A stretch of 64,000 bases of DNA from Alphaproteobacteria bacterium (GCA_016869595.1 VGDT01000008.1:20410-84409); one strand, 5' to 3'; positions 19,084 to 28,607 are shown, counted from the first letter of the stretch. Notes: generated by a model not told the origin, from the letters alone. Numbers and translations are program-made.

Positions 19084-20118
19084 TCACGGCTGCGCCAGCG
19101 TCGCAATAACGGCGTCGCGATTGAGGCCCTTCTCGCCGATGATCACGATACGGCTCATGCGCTGCTCATCGGGCTTCCACGCACGATCGAAATGATGCTC
19201 GACGCGCGCGCCGACGCCTTGCACGAGCAGGCGCATCGGCTTGCCGACGACTTCAACGAATCCCTTGATCCGCAACACGTCGTGAGCGCGCGCCGTTTCG
19301 GCGAGTCTTGAGACAAGCGCCGCCGGATCGTTCACGGGCGAAAGAGACACGACGAAACTGTCGAAGTCGTCGTGATCGTGCTCGGGCTCGGCGTCATGAT
19401 GCGACGGACGATTCGCGATGTCATCCTCGGCAGCGGCAGAAAGGCCGAGCAGCACCAAGGGATCGACTCGCCCGCCGCTCGCGCGCACGACTTTCGCCGC
19501 TTGACGAGCGCCTTGCGTCAGACGATCTGCGACCTCGCGCTCTTCGTCGGCGTTGAGCAGATCGGTCTTGTTGAGGATGATGAGATCGGCGCAGGCGAGC
19601 TGATCTTCAAACACCTCTTCAAGCGGATTGTCGTGATCGATCGTCTGCGTTGCTTCGCGCTCCTGCGCGATCGCGTCGAGATCATCCGCGAAACGGCCTT
19701 CCGCCACCGCCTTGCCGTCGATGACGGCGATGACGCCGTCGACCGTCAGCTTCGAGCAGATCGCCGGCCAGTCAAACGCCTTTACGAGCGGCTTTGGCAG
19801 AGCAAGCCCAGACGTTTCAATGATGATGTGGTCGGGACGCTTGTCATGCGCGAGCAGCGCCTCGATCGCCGGAACGAAATCGTCGGCGACGGTGCAACAA
19901 AGACAACCGTTCGCCAGTTCGACGATGTTCTCTTCGGGGCAGTTTTCGACGCCGCAGGCGCGCAGGATGTCGCCGTCGACGCCGACGTCGCCGAATTCAT
20001 TGATGACGAGGGCGAGACGCCGATCCTTGGCGTTTTCGAGCACATGGCGAATGAGCGTCGTCTTTCCCGCGCCGAGAAAGCCGGTGACGATTGTTGCAGG
20101 AATTTTGGCGCCGCTCAT
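19084..20118 (-). CDS. cobW: CobW-family GTPase/metallochaperone
   Basis: TIVTGFLGAGKTTLIRH, GCLCCTV, His-rich HHDAEPEHDHDDFD; start set at MSGAKIPATIV rather than the longer ORF. Confidence 0.93.
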   Translation of the reverse strand: MSGAKIPATIVTGFLGAGKTTLIRHVLENAKDRRLALVINEFGDVGVDGDILRACGVENCPEENIVELANGCLCCTVADDFVPAIEALLAHDKRPDHIIIETSGLALPKPLVKAFDWPAICSKLTVDGVIAVIDGKAVAEGRFADDLDAIAQEREATQTIDHDNPLEEVFEDQLACADLIILNKTDLLNADEEREVADRLTQGARQAAKVVRASGGRVDPLVLLGLSAAAEDDIANRPSHHDAEPEHDHDDFDSFVVSLSPVNDPAALVSRLAETARAHDVLRIKGFVEVVGKPMRLLVQGVGARVEHHFDRAWKPDEQRMSRIVIIGEKGLNRDAVIATLAQP

Positions 20119-20777
20119 CACGCCTCCTGTTCGCGCGACATGAATTTCCAGACGAGGCCGACAAGCGCGCCGGCGAGCGCCCAGCTGATCGCCTGAACGG
20201 CGAGCGAAGAAGCCGCAAAGTGGGCGGCAAGTTCCGCCGGCGCCGTGCTCTCGGGAGCAGCTGGCTGCGGCGCGAAGAACTGGGGCGCAATGATCAGCGC
20301 GACGCCAACGATCTTCGCCGCCGCCGAATCGAACCGCAACAGCGCGAAGAGTCCGGCGCCGGTCGAAACCGCGGTCGCAATCCACCAGATTTGCCGCGCG
20401 GCAAGTTCGGTTTCCGCCATGCCGGGAAGCTGCGGCGCGAGACCGAGAGCCGTTGCGAGTCCCGTCGCGGCGAAGGCGCAGGCGCCCCATAGAGCGGCGC
20501 GTCGCGGCGTTATGGCGTCGCCGGAGAAGAGCATCGCGGCGAGCAGAATAAGCGCATAGCCAATCGAGACGGCGATCGTCGCGACGCTGGTCGCCGCCGT
20601 CCGGCCTATCCCTGAAAAAACGGGACCCGCGTCAGCGGCGTCATGCGCATGCTGCGCCGTCTCATAGACCTCTGCGGCGAGGATGAGCGGCGTTGTCGTG
20701 AAATGCTGCAGGGCGGCGACCGCAAGCCCTGCGACAAGCCCGGCGATAAGGCCGCTCGTCAATACGCGCGCGATCAA
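20118..20777 (-). CDS. cbtA: CbtA-family cobalt transporter membrane subunit
   Basis: 219 aa, multiple TM, TTPLILAAEVYE; upstream of cobW, 1-nt overlap, next to cbtB. Confidence 0.85.
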   Translation of the reverse strand: MIARVLTSGLIAGLVAGLAVAALQHFTTTPLILAAEVYETAQHAHDAADAGPVFSGIGRTAATSVATIAVSIGYALILLAAMLFSGDAITPRRAALWGACAFAATGLATALGLAPQLPGMAETELAARQIWWIATAVSTGAGLFALLRFDSAAAKIVGVALIIAPQFFAPQPAAPESTAPAELAAHFAASSLAVQAISWALAGALVGLVWKFMSREQEA

Positions 20778-20789
20778 GCGCGTTACGGC

Positions 20790-20975
20790 CTAGTGGCAGG
20801 GGAAAGAGAGCGCGTGGCGCGTGTCATGCGCCGTGTCATGGACGCTTTCGGGATAGGCGAAGCCGGCAAGCCAGACGAGGCCGAGGCCGAGAATAAGCGC
20901 AACGGCGGCGGCTTTCAGCGCTTCGAGCCTTGAAGGCGCGAGGGCGGCGGAATTGACGGACGAATTGGCGTTCAT
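20790..20975 (-). CDS. cbtB: CbtB-family cobalt transporter subunit
   Basis: 61 aa with one TM and C-terminal ESVHDTAHDTRHALSFPCH histidine motif. Confidence 0.85.
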   Translation of the reverse strand: MNANSSVNSAALAPSRLEALKAAAVALILGLGLVWLAGFAYPESVHDTAHDTRHALSFPCH

Positions 20976-21034
20976 ATCGGTCTCCCTGCCGCCCCACCGG
21001 CGGCGATGTGATGCGCAGCGATCAAAATCGATCG

Positions 21035-21210
21035 CGATGACGGCAGGTCTCCTGGCTCCCGGGTCGTTGGACTGCGCCGCCTTCCCAAGCGTTTCGCTCA
21101 GTGGCAGATGGCGCGGACCTTGCCGGCTACAGTTGCGGGGGCAGCCGCGGAAGGGGGCCTAACGCCCGCGCCGCGTTCCCTTTTCACTTCTTGCGAAGGA
21201 CCGTCCCGAC
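21035..21210 (-). promoter_or_regulatory. Cobalamin (AdoCbl) riboswitch controlling the cbtB-to-cobB operon
   Basis: Reverse complement carries GCCCCCGCAACTGTAGCCGG, GCCACTGAG, GGGAAGGC and B12 box GAGCCAGGAGACCTGCCGTC; ~60 nt upstream of cbtB. Confidence 0.95.
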
Positions 21211-21272
21211 TAGTCATATGCGCGGCTCATGCTTCCGTCAAACGGGTTGGAGGCGGGCGGGCTCGCGCCATT

Positions 21273-21389
21273 CCTCACCCTCATGCTGAGGAGCCTGCAC
21301 CCAAGTCGGGCTTGCCCGACTTGGGCATTAGATGTCGATCTCGGGCAGGCCCGAGATCGGTGCAGGCGTCTCGAAGCGCGAGGGTGAGG
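21273..21389. repeat. Intergenic palindromic repeat with nested hairpins
   Basis: CCTCACCCTCATGCTGAGGAGCCTGCA...TGCAGGCGTCTCGAAGCGCGAGGGTGAGG flanking CCCAAGTCGGGCTTGCCCGACTTGGG and CGATCTCGGGCAGGCCCGAGATCG. Confidence 0.85.
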
Positions 21390-21416
21390 AACGGTTCGGT
21401 TCAGTGAATGGATTTA

Positions 21417-21460
21417 CTCGTCCTTCGAGACGCGGCCTTTGGCCGCTCCTCAGGATGAGG
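21417..21460. repeat. Related short intergenic palindromic repeat
   Basis: CTCGTCCTTCGAGACGCGGCCTTTGGCCGCTCCTCAGGATGAGG. Confidence 0.75.
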
Positions 21461-21500
21461 AAATCCATTGTTAGACGATGGCGAAGGCTCGGAGCGCGCA

Positions 21501-22118
21501 ATGGCCGAAATGAATGAAGACGAAGAGGCGCGCCGCCACCGTCTCAAAATGGAGAAGCGTAAGACGCTTCAGGACGCAGAGGTCGCCGGCAAGACCATTG
21601 CGCGCAAGGGCCTGCTGATGGTCCACACCGGCGCCGGCAAGGGCAAGTCGACCGCGGCCTTCGGACTGGCGCTGCGCGCGCTCGGCCATGGCTGGAAGAT
21701 TGGCGTCGTTCAATTCGGCAAGGGCCAATGGCGCACCGGCGAGCGCAGCATGCTGGAGAAGCTTGGCGACGTCTCGTGGCATACGCTCGGCGAGGGCTTC
21801 ACCTGGGAGACCCAGGACCGCGCCCGCGACGAAGCGGCGGCGCGGCGCGCCTGGGACAAGGCGCGCGAATTGATGGACGATCCCGAGGTTCGATTGCTCG
21901 TGCTCGACGAATTGAACATTTCGCTGCGCTATGAGCATTTGCCGCTGAATGAGGTGCTGGACGCGCTCTCTGCGCGCCGCGACGACCTCAACGTCGTCGT
22001 GACCGGCCGCAACGCCAAGCCGGAGCTCATTGCAGCGGCCGATCTCGTCACGGAGATGACGCTGGTCAAGCATCACTTCGCGGCGGGGGTTAAAGCGCAG
22101 GAAGGAATTGAATTCTAG
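21501..22118 (+). CDS. cobO: Cob(I)yrinic acid a,c-diamide adenosyltransferase
   Basis: GLLMVHTGAGKGKSTAAFGLALRALGHGW, VQFGKGQW, LVLDELNISLRY, VVTGRNA; start at MAEMNEDEE. Confidence 0.95.
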   Translation: MAEMNEDEEARRHRLKMEKRKTLQDAEVAGKTIARKGLLMVHTGAGKGKSTAAFGLALRALGHGWKIGVVQFGKGQWRTGERSMLEKLGDVSWHTLGEGFTWETQDRARDEAAARRAWDKARELMDDPEVRLLVLDELNISLRYEHLPLNEVLDALSARRDDLNVVVTGRNAKPELIAAADLVTEMTLVKHHFAAGVKAQEGIEF

Positions 22119-22324
22119 TCTCGAGCGTGAGCGCCAAGCCCGGTGCGCCAAGCCCGGCGGCGTGCCGCTCTTGGCAGCGGCTCGCGTAGCGAATACGCTT
22201 CTCGGGCAGGCGGTTGCGTATCAACGGGCGCGCGCGCCGGCGAGGCAATGCTGGAAGAAAATGGGCGTGTCTCGGCGCGTCAGTCCCTGCCCAACTCTCG
22301 AAATCATCTGGACCGAAAAGCTCG

Positions 22325-23368
22325 ATGGACATTTACGACGCGCTCCGCTTTTCCGTTGCACGGATCTCCAACGAGTTGTTTTCGGCGGGCTCGATTTTTT
22401 CAGCCTATTCCTTGGCGACGACGTTTCTTATCGCCGTTTGCGCACTAGCCTATCAGCGCAAGATGCGCCGCGGACGCGCCAATCTGCGGGCCATCGCCCG
22501 CGCGGTCTTCGATAAGAGAATCCTGCTCACGAGGTCGTTTGCGGCGGACGTCAATCTCTTCGTCCTGAGCGTCGTTCTCATGCCGGTCGTGGTGGGCGCT
22601 CTCGTGATCTCGACGAACGCCGTCGCCACCGTGGTCAGCGGGGCGTTGAACGGTTTGTTTGGCGCGCGCGCGCCGATTGCGTGCTGTGACCTGTCGATAA
22701 AAGTCTTTTCCACTGTCGTTCTGTTTCTGGCTTATGAGATCGGCTATTGGGTCGATCACTATCTCAAGCATCGGATCCCGTTCTTGTGGGAGTTCCACAA
22801 GGTGCATCACACGGCGGAGGTGCTCACGCCGGTCACGAACTTTCGCAACCATCCGATCGACAACATATTTTTTGGCTACATGCTGGCGACATTCATCGGC
22901 GCGGCGTCAGGCGCATTGGCCTGGGTCTTCGGGCGAACCACAGAATCCTTCACGGTCGACGGGAAGAACATCCTTTTCATCTTCTTCCTTTGGACGATCG
23001 GACATCTTCAGCATTCGCAGTTCTGGATTCCGTTTCGCGGCGTCCTGGGAAACATCATCTTGAGCCCCGCGCATCATCAGATTCATCATTCAACGGACCC
23101 TAAGCATTTCAATCGCAACTTCGGCAGCGTTCTCGCTATTTGGGACTGGATGTTCGGATCGCTCGAGATTCCATCGACGACGAACCCGCGCCTTAAATAT
23201 GGAGTCGACGGCGCAGGCGCGGACCCGCACTCGGTGGTCGGCATATTAGCGACCCCGATTGTTAGAGCCGCTGCGGCGCTCTGGCGCGCGCCCGCTGAAA
23301 TAGGGAATGCTTGGGTGGAGCGAATGGAACAGCGTCGTCAGGGATCCAAGAGCACAAGCATATCATGA
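22325..23368 (+). CDS. Sterol desaturase / fatty acid hydroxylase superfamily membrane protein
   Basis: Histidine boxes WEFHKVHHTAE, HLQHSQFW, SPAHHQIHHS; start taken at MDIYDALRF. Confidence 0.88.
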   Translation: MDIYDALRFSVARISNELFSAGSIFSAYSLATTFLIAVCALAYQRKMRRGRANLRAIARAVFDKRILLTRSFAADVNLFVLSVVLMPVVVGALVISTNAVATVVSGALNGLFGARAPIACCDLSIKVFSTVVLFLAYEIGYWVDHYLKHRIPFLWEFHKVHHTAEVLTPVTNFRNHPIDNIFFGYMLATFIGAASGALAWVFGRTTESFTVDGKNILFIFFLWTIGHLQHSQFWIPFRGVLGNIILSPAHHQIHHSTDPKHFNRNFGSVLAIWDWMFGSLEIPSTTNPRLKYGVDGAGADPHSVVGILATPIVRAAAALWRAPAEIGNAWVERMEQRRQGSKSTSIS

Positions 23369-23519
23369 GCCGCATCCGCGCCCGCTGCTCGGGCTGGCCG
23401 CGCTGATTTGGGGCGCGGCCTTCATCGCTCAGAAAAATGCTGGCGCGCTTATGGGGCCGATCAGCTTTGTCGGCGTGCGACCGATGCAAAATATTCGGCT
23501 GCCTGTCGGAGTTGGTTGA
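23366..23519 (+). pseudogene. N-terminal remnant of a DMT/EamA-type transporter
   Basis: PHPRPLLGLAALIWGAAFIAQKNAGALMGPISFVGVRP resembles the first TM hairpin of EamA transporters, then ends. Confidence 0.6.
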
Positions 23520-23692
23520 CGCGCGTATGGGGTAAGGCGCGTTAGCAGTCCAAAAAAGCGGAAGCCGACGCTCGATCATGTCGAGAACGTCGGCTCCAAA
23601 ATGATCTGCGCCGTTGCCGGGCCGATCGCCCTCCCTAACAGACAAGTGCCGGGAGCTCGCGCGCCCGGCAAGTCGTTCGGCAGGGGTATTTC

Positions 23693-23884
23693 TTACTGAA
23701 TCATGCGGGCGGTAGAACCAACGCCCTCGCCTTGTATGCCGTTGCGGTTGCCCGTGCCGTTGGTTCCTTCGGGAGAAATCCAGTCCGGAACCCAGGTCAG
23801 AGCGACGACAACGAAAGCGACGAAAGCGGCGACCCAAAGCAGCATCTTGCCGATATCGCCGGAGTTGTGAACGTTGACGGCCAT
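23693..23884 (-). CDS. Small single-TM membrane protein, unknown function
   Basis: 63 aa MAVNVHNSGDIGKMLLWVAAFVAFVVVALTWVPDWISPEGTNGTGNRNGIQGEGVGSTARMIQ. Confidence 0.55.
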   Translation of the reverse strand: MAVNVHNSGDIGKMLLWVAAFVAFVVVALTWVPDWISPEGTNGTGNRNGIQGEGVGSTARMIQ

Positions 23885-24153
23885 GCGTTTTCCCCCTGTT
23901 CTTGATTTTACGTGAATGCTTGCCGCATCGAGAGTGAGCCTAGCTTGTTTCCAGGCGGATGGCAATGCGCCAATGAGCGGCCCGAAACGCGGGTCAAAAA
24001 ATCAATATTTCTATTTACATACAAAATGTTAACATGCGACAACTGGTCGCGGGCGCTGCAAAAATATTAGCCTCTTTTCGTCGGTTCGAAGACCCACGCA
24101 AGCGCCGCCTGGGTCGGCTTGAACTGTTGCGTGGGCTTGGCTGTTACAGCCCC

Positions 24154-24182
24154 TTGCCCAACTTAGGCGCATCCCCTATAAG
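24154..24182 (+). promoter_or_regulatory. Candidate rpsB promoter
   Basis: TTGCCC - 17 nt - TATAAG, ~115 nt upstream of rpsB. Confidence 0.5.
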
Positions 24183-24296
24183 CGCGCCATTCCACAGGCG
24201 AGAGTTATGCGGCGTCTGCCTCAAGACGTCGCTCCGGTGGCCGGTTCTCCGGCCTCTTTCATCTTTCGCCGAGGCTCAACCGGAGAAACGACAAAA

Positions 24297-25355
24297 ATGG
24301 CTCTGCCCGACTTCACTATGCGCGGCCTGCTCGAGGCCGGCGCCCACTTCGGCCATCAGGCGCATCGCTGGAACCCGAAGATGGCGCCCTATATTTTCGG
24401 CGCCCGCAATAACATCCACATTATCGATCTCGCCCAGACGGTGCCGCTGCTGCATCAAGCGCTGAAGACGGTTTCGGACACCGTTTCCAAGGGCGGACGC
24501 GTGCTGTTCGTCGGCACCAAGCGTCAGGCGCAGGAGCAGATCGCCGACGCGGCCAAGCGCAGCGCGCAATATTACATCAACTCCCGCTGGTTGGGCGGCA
24601 CGCTCACCAATTGGAAGACGATCTCTGGATCGATCAACCGCCTGCGCAAGCTCGATGAGCAGCTTTCGGCGGGCGCTTCTGGCATCACCAAGAAAGAGCG
24701 GCTGCTGCTGACCCGCGAGCGCGACAAGCTCGAAAAGGCGCTGGGCGGCATTAAGGATATGGGCGGCACGCCGGATCTGATCTTTGTGATCGACACGAAC
24801 AAAGAGCAGCTCGCGATCAAGGAGGCGAATCGCCTCAAGATTCCGGTCGTCGCGGTGCTCGACACCAATTGCGACCCTGATGGCGTCAGCCATCCGATTC
24901 CAGGCAATGACGACGCCGGCCGCGCAATCGCGCTCTACTGCGATCTCGTGGCGCGAGCCGCCATCGACGGCATTTCGCGCAGCCAGGGCGCGATGGGCGT
25001 CGACATTGGCGCGGCGGAGACGCCTGACGTCGAGCCGGCGGTCGAAGCGGGCCCGGTGATCCGCGAAGATTTGCGCACGGCCGAGGAGGTCGCCGCCGGC
25101 GCGGATGCGGAGGCGCCTGGCGAGGCGTTCGAGCTTCTGTCGGCGCCGCGCGGCGCTCCGGACGATCTCGCCAAGCTGCACGGCGTCGGCCCGCAGCTTG
25201 TCAAGAAACTGAACGACGCCGGCGTTTATCACTATTGGCAGCTTGCCGCGATGACGCCGGCGGATGTCGAAAAGCTCGACGCCGAATTGAAGCTGAACGG
25301 CCGCATTGCGCGCGACGGCTGGGTCGATCAGGCGAAGGCGCTGCTCGCCGCCTAA
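24297..25355 (+). CDS. rpsB: 30S ribosomal protein S2 with C-terminal helix-hairpin-helix-like extension
   Basis: [36 protein letters not shown]-terminal [29 protein letters not shown]. Confidence 0.97.
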   Translation: MALPDFTMRGLLEAGAHFGHQAHRWNPKMAPYIFGARNNIHIIDLAQTVPLLHQALKTVSDTVSKGGRVLFVGTKRQAQEQIADAAKRSAQYYINSRWLGGTLTNWKTISGSINRLRKLDEQLSAGASGITKKERLLLTRERDKLEKALGGIKDMGGTPDLIFVIDTNKEQLAIKEANRLKIPVVAVLDTNCDPDGVSHPIPGNDDAGRAIALYCDLVARAAIDGISRSQGAMGVDIGAAETPDVEPAVEAGPVIREDLRTAEEVAAGADAEAPGEAFELLSAPRGAPDDLAKLHGVGPQLVKKLNDAGVYHYWQLAAMTPADVEKLDAELKLNGRIARDGWVDQAKALLAA

Positions 25356-25443
25356 TCGATCCGTAAAGTCCGATGCTTAAGACGCGCGCGCCGGTCCAAT
25401 GGGCCGGCGCCGTCGCATGACCACTTGAGAAGGAATTTCGACC

Positions 25444-26370
25444 ATGGCTACGATCACCGCCGCTCTTGTGAAGGAACTGCGCGAGAGCACCGGCGCGGGC
25501 ATGATGGATTGCAAGGCGGCGCTCACGCAGACGGATGGCGACTTCGAAGCGGCGGTCGACTGGCTACGCAAGAAGGGCCTGTCGAAAGCAGCGAAGAAAG
25601 CCGATCGCGTCGCCGCCGAAGGTCTTGTCGCCGCGCTTGTCGCGGACAAGAAGGGCGTCGTCGTTGAGGTGAATTCGGAGACCGACTTCGTCGCGCGCAA
25701 CGCCGACTTCCAGACGCTCGTCAAAAACATCGCCGAAGTCGCGCTCAAAAGCGGCAAGACCGACGTCGAGTCGCTCGGCAAGGAAGCCTATCCCGGCGGC
25801 GGAACGGTGAGCGAAGCGATCACCAACGCGATTGCAAGCATCGGCGAGAACCTGACGCTGCGCCGCGCCGCCGCGCTCAGCGTCGCAGACGGCGTCGTCG
25901 GCCGCTACGTGCATTCGCAAGTGGTCGACGGCCAGGGCAAGATCGCGGTGATCGTCGCGCTCGAATCGAAAGGCGATAAGGATGTGCTGGCGGCGCTGGC
26001 GCGTCAGCTTGCGATGCATGTCGCCTCGGCCAATCCGCTGGCGCTCGACGCGTCCGGCCTCGATCCGGCGACGGTCGAGCGCGAGAAGAAACTGCTTGCC
26101 GAAAAGAACGCCGGCAAGCCGGAGAACGTGCTGCAGAAGATCGTCGACTCGGGGATCAAGACCTACGCCAAGGAGGTCTGCATGCTCGATCAGGTTTCGA
26201 ACCATCCTGACCACAGCGGCAAGACCGTCGCGCAGGCGGTCAAGGAGGACGAAGGCAAGGCGGGCGCGCCGATCGCCATCAAGGGTTTTCAGCGTTACGC
26301 GCTCGGCGAAGGCATCGAGAGACAGACGAGCGACTTCGCCGCCGAGGTCGCGGCCGCGGCGAAAGGGTAA
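25444..26370 (+). CDS. tsf: Elongation factor Ts
   Basis: [37 protein letters not shown]. Confidence 0.97.
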   Translation: MATITAALVKELRESTGAGMMDCKAALTQTDGDFEAAVDWLRKKGLSKAAKKADRVAAEGLVAALVADKKGVVVEVNSETDFVARNADFQTLVKNIAEVALKSGKTDVESLGKEAYPGGGTVSEAITNAIASIGENLTLRRAAALSVADGVVGRYVHSQVVDGQGKIAVIVALESKGDKDVLAALARQLAMHVASANPLALDASGLDPATVEREKKLLAEKNAGKPENVLQKIVDSGIKTYAKEVCMLDQVSNHPDHSGKTVAQAVKEDEGKAGAPIAIKGFQRYALGEGIERQTSDFAAEVAAAAKG

Positions 26371-26407
26371 GTCATTCCTTCTCTCCGCTTGGGGAGAACG
26401 TCAAAGC

Positions 26408-26437
26408 AAAAGGCCGGGGCGTTGACCCGGCCTTTTT
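26408..26437 (+). terminator. Rho-independent terminator after tsf
   Basis: AAAGGCCGGG-GCGTTGA-CCCGGCCTTTTT. Confidence 0.85.
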
Positions 26438-26459
26438 GGTTCCGCAAAATCTCTCCGCG

Positions 26460-26545
26460 CCATGCCCGCGCTTGTCGCGGGCATCTACGCCGGGCCTACG
26501 CAACGGCGCCGCGTGGATGGCCGGGACAAGCCCGGCCATGACGGC
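26460..26545. repeat. Intergenic GC-rich palindromic (REP-like) repeats
   Basis: CATGCCCGCGCTTGTCGCGGGCAT and CATGGCCGGGCTTGTCCCGGCCAT (reverse complement) hairpins. Confidence 0.7.
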
Positions 26546-26608
26546 TGAAAGTCAGGTGAGCACGCCGTATTTCGTCGTCGGCGCGCACCGAAAAGCAAAC
26601 GACCGCTG

Positions 26609-27055
26609 TCACCCCTGATATTTGTATAGCCCGCGGCCGGTGCGCTGAATCGCGCGGGCTTGCGTCATGCGCGACAGGATCACGGAGAGGTTGCCGGGCG
26701 AGACGTCGATCCCGTGATCTTCCAAGGTGATCTGCAATTCGCGCACGGAAGCCTCGCGCTCGCGTAGCGTGGCGAGGATCAGCTCCTGCGCCGCCGCGGC
26801 ACCCGAATCCCTGGGTCCGGCGTCGCCGAGGCGGGAAGGGAAGTCTACAACAACATTAGAGGGTCCGGCCCCCCGCAGCTGCGCGGAAAGCGTGCGCGCG
26901 GCTTCCATGATGTAGCCCTCGACCTGATCGGGATAGCTGGCGTTTTCCAGTTTGGCGATGGCGGTCGCGAGGGCGTAGGGTTGCTCCAGAGCCTTGGCCA
27001 GCTCTTGTTTGAGCATTGAAACCATACGCTGTTCGCTGAAGTCTGTTGTAGACAT
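26609..27055 (-). CDS. Hypothetical protein with C-terminal winged-helix-like region
   Basis: MSTTDFSEQRMVSMLKQELAKALEQPYALATAIAKL...ELILATLREREASVRELQITLEDHGIDVSPGNLSVILSRMTQARAIQRTGRGLYKYQG. Confidence 0.65.
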   Translation of the reverse strand: MSTTDFSEQRMVSMLKQELAKALEQPYALATAIAKLENASYPDQVEGYIMEAARTLSAQLRGAGPSNVVVDFPSRLGDAGPRDSGAAAAQELILATLREREASVRELQITLEDHGIDVSPGNLSVILSRMTQARAIQRTGRGLYKYQG

Positions 27056-27284
27056 CACCGGCTCTTCGTCGCTTTGAGGCGACAATGTTGGCAACTCTTA
27101 ACAAAACCTTACGACGTAAGGGCGAACGAATCAATATTTCCGAGGGTTGAACGCCGAAAAGGTGACAAAAATGGTTAATGGAAGCTTTCTTGGATTGACG
27201 GCATTGGCGTTTGTTGTAATGTAATGTTGGGATGGCGGTCTTGTTGAAATGTTCAATCGGCGCCGCCCGACAGGAGTAAGCGTC

Positions 27285-27581
27285 ATGAGCGCCTCGACCG
27301 AAGCCTCCTTTCATCGCGTGTCGTCCCGAATCGCCATGGGTCTGCTGAGCTCTCTCACGCCGCGTCTGCGCCTCGCCGGTTGCAAGCAGCGCGTCGGCGC
27401 CGTCACCGTCTGGGACGGCCAGGCCGGCTTTCGCCTGCCGTCGGCGGGCCGCAACTGCTTCCGCCTCGGGGTCTATGTGACGTTCCGGCGCGGCCCTGAC
27501 GATGATGATCCCGACGGCCGCCCGCCCGCCGCAGCGGCGCGGCCGGCGCCGCCCGGGGTCGGGGACGGTGGCAGCGATTAA
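27285..27581 (+). CDS. Hypothetical protein
   Basis: 98 aa; ATG preceded by CAGGAG at proper spacing; acidic/Pro-rich C-terminus. Confidence 0.45.
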   Translation: MSASTEASFHRVSSRIAMGLLSSLTPRLRLAGCKQRVGAVTVWDGQAGFRLPSAGRNCFRLGVYVTFRRGPDDDDPDGRPPAAAARPAPPGVGDGGSD

Positions 27582-27878
27582 CGCGGCGGTTGACTTCGCC
27601 TCAAAAATGCAGAGGGCGAATTCATAAGATTTACTTCTCAGATATGATTGCCAAATGAGGCCGTCGACGCCGGCGGCAATTTTTGCGGCGTTAAGGGCGC
27701 CAACGCGAGCATCGCGCGCGGCCCCTCTTTGAAACAATCGTCGCACGGAATTCTTATGCAAGGAGGGAGAAGAAGCTCTGATCCGCGGCTAGAGCAAGAC
27801 GACTTCACCCTCACTTGCCGGCGCGGCGCGGCGTCCGTATGAAGATCGCGCTCCGCCGCAGCCAGCGAGATTCGCCTC

Positions 27879-28607
27879 ATGTCCGACCAAACGTCGACGC
27901 GAAAATTCAAGCGCGTGATCGTCAAACTGTCCGGGGAGGCGCTTCAGGGGGCCGCGCCGCATGGGCTCGACGCAACGACGCTGGCCCGCATCGCCGCCGA
28001 CCTCGCGACCGCCGCGGCGGCGGGACATGAAATCGCCGTCGTCGTCGGCGGCGGCAATTTCTTTCGCGGCATCAAGGGAGCGGACACCGGCATCGAACGT
28101 GCGCGCGCCGATTCGATCGGCATGCTGGCGACGGTGATGAACGGCTTAGCGCTCGAGCAGGCGGTCGAAGGGCAGGGCCGTCCGGCGCGCTGCCTTTCCT
28201 CAGTGCCGATGCCGTCCGTGTGCGAATCCTTTTCGCGCCGCGCGGCCCTGCATCATCTGGCCAAGGGACGCGTCGTTATCGCGGCGGGCGGCACCGGCAA
28301 TCCTTTCTTCACCACGGACACCGGCGCTGTGCTGCGCGCCGCAGAGCTCTCGGCGGACGCCGTGCTCAAGGCCACTCAGGTCGATGGCGTCTATACCGCC
28401 GATCCAAAACGTGATCCGAGCGCGAAGCGTTACGACCGCTTGAGCCATGACGAGGCGATCGCCCGCAATCTGGCGGTGATGGACACCGCTGCCTTCGCGC
28501 TCGCTCGCGAGAACAAAATCCCGATTCTCGTCTTTTCGATCGCCGAGGCGGGCGCAATTGACGCGGCGCTTTCCGGCAAAGGGCGCGCTACCCTCGTCGC
28601 GCCGTAA
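27879..28607 (+). CDS. pyrH: UMP kinase
   Basis: RVIVKLSGEALQG, VVGGGNFFRG, KATQVDGVYTADPKRDPSAKRYD. Confidence 0.97.
   Translation: MSDQTSTRKFKRVIVKLSGEALQGAAPHGLDATTLARIAADLATAAAAGHEIAVVVGGGNFFRGIKGADTGIERARADSIGMLATVMNGLALEQAVEGQGRPARCLSSVPMPSVCESFSRRAALHHLAKGRVVIAAGGTGNPFFTTDTGAVLRAAELSADAVLKATQVDGVYTADPKRDPSAKRYDRLSHDEAIARNLAVMDTAAFALARENKIPILVFSIAEAGAIDAALSGKGRATLVAP

Noticed and set aside
19084-20490. 468-aa form of CobW
   Set aside because: The first ~124 residues are low-complexity and overlap cbtA; the conserved protein starts at MSGAKIPATIVTGFLGAGKTT (20118).
24976-25355. C-terminal extension of ribosomal protein S2 as a novel fusion
   Set aside because: From general knowledge, HhH-like C-terminal extensions on S2 are common in Rhizobiales, so this is not new.
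26856-27761. 301-aa minus-strand ORF upstream of the winged-helix-like hypothetical
   Set aside because: Overlaps the wHTH-like gene and a plausible plus-strand gene; composition not protein-like.
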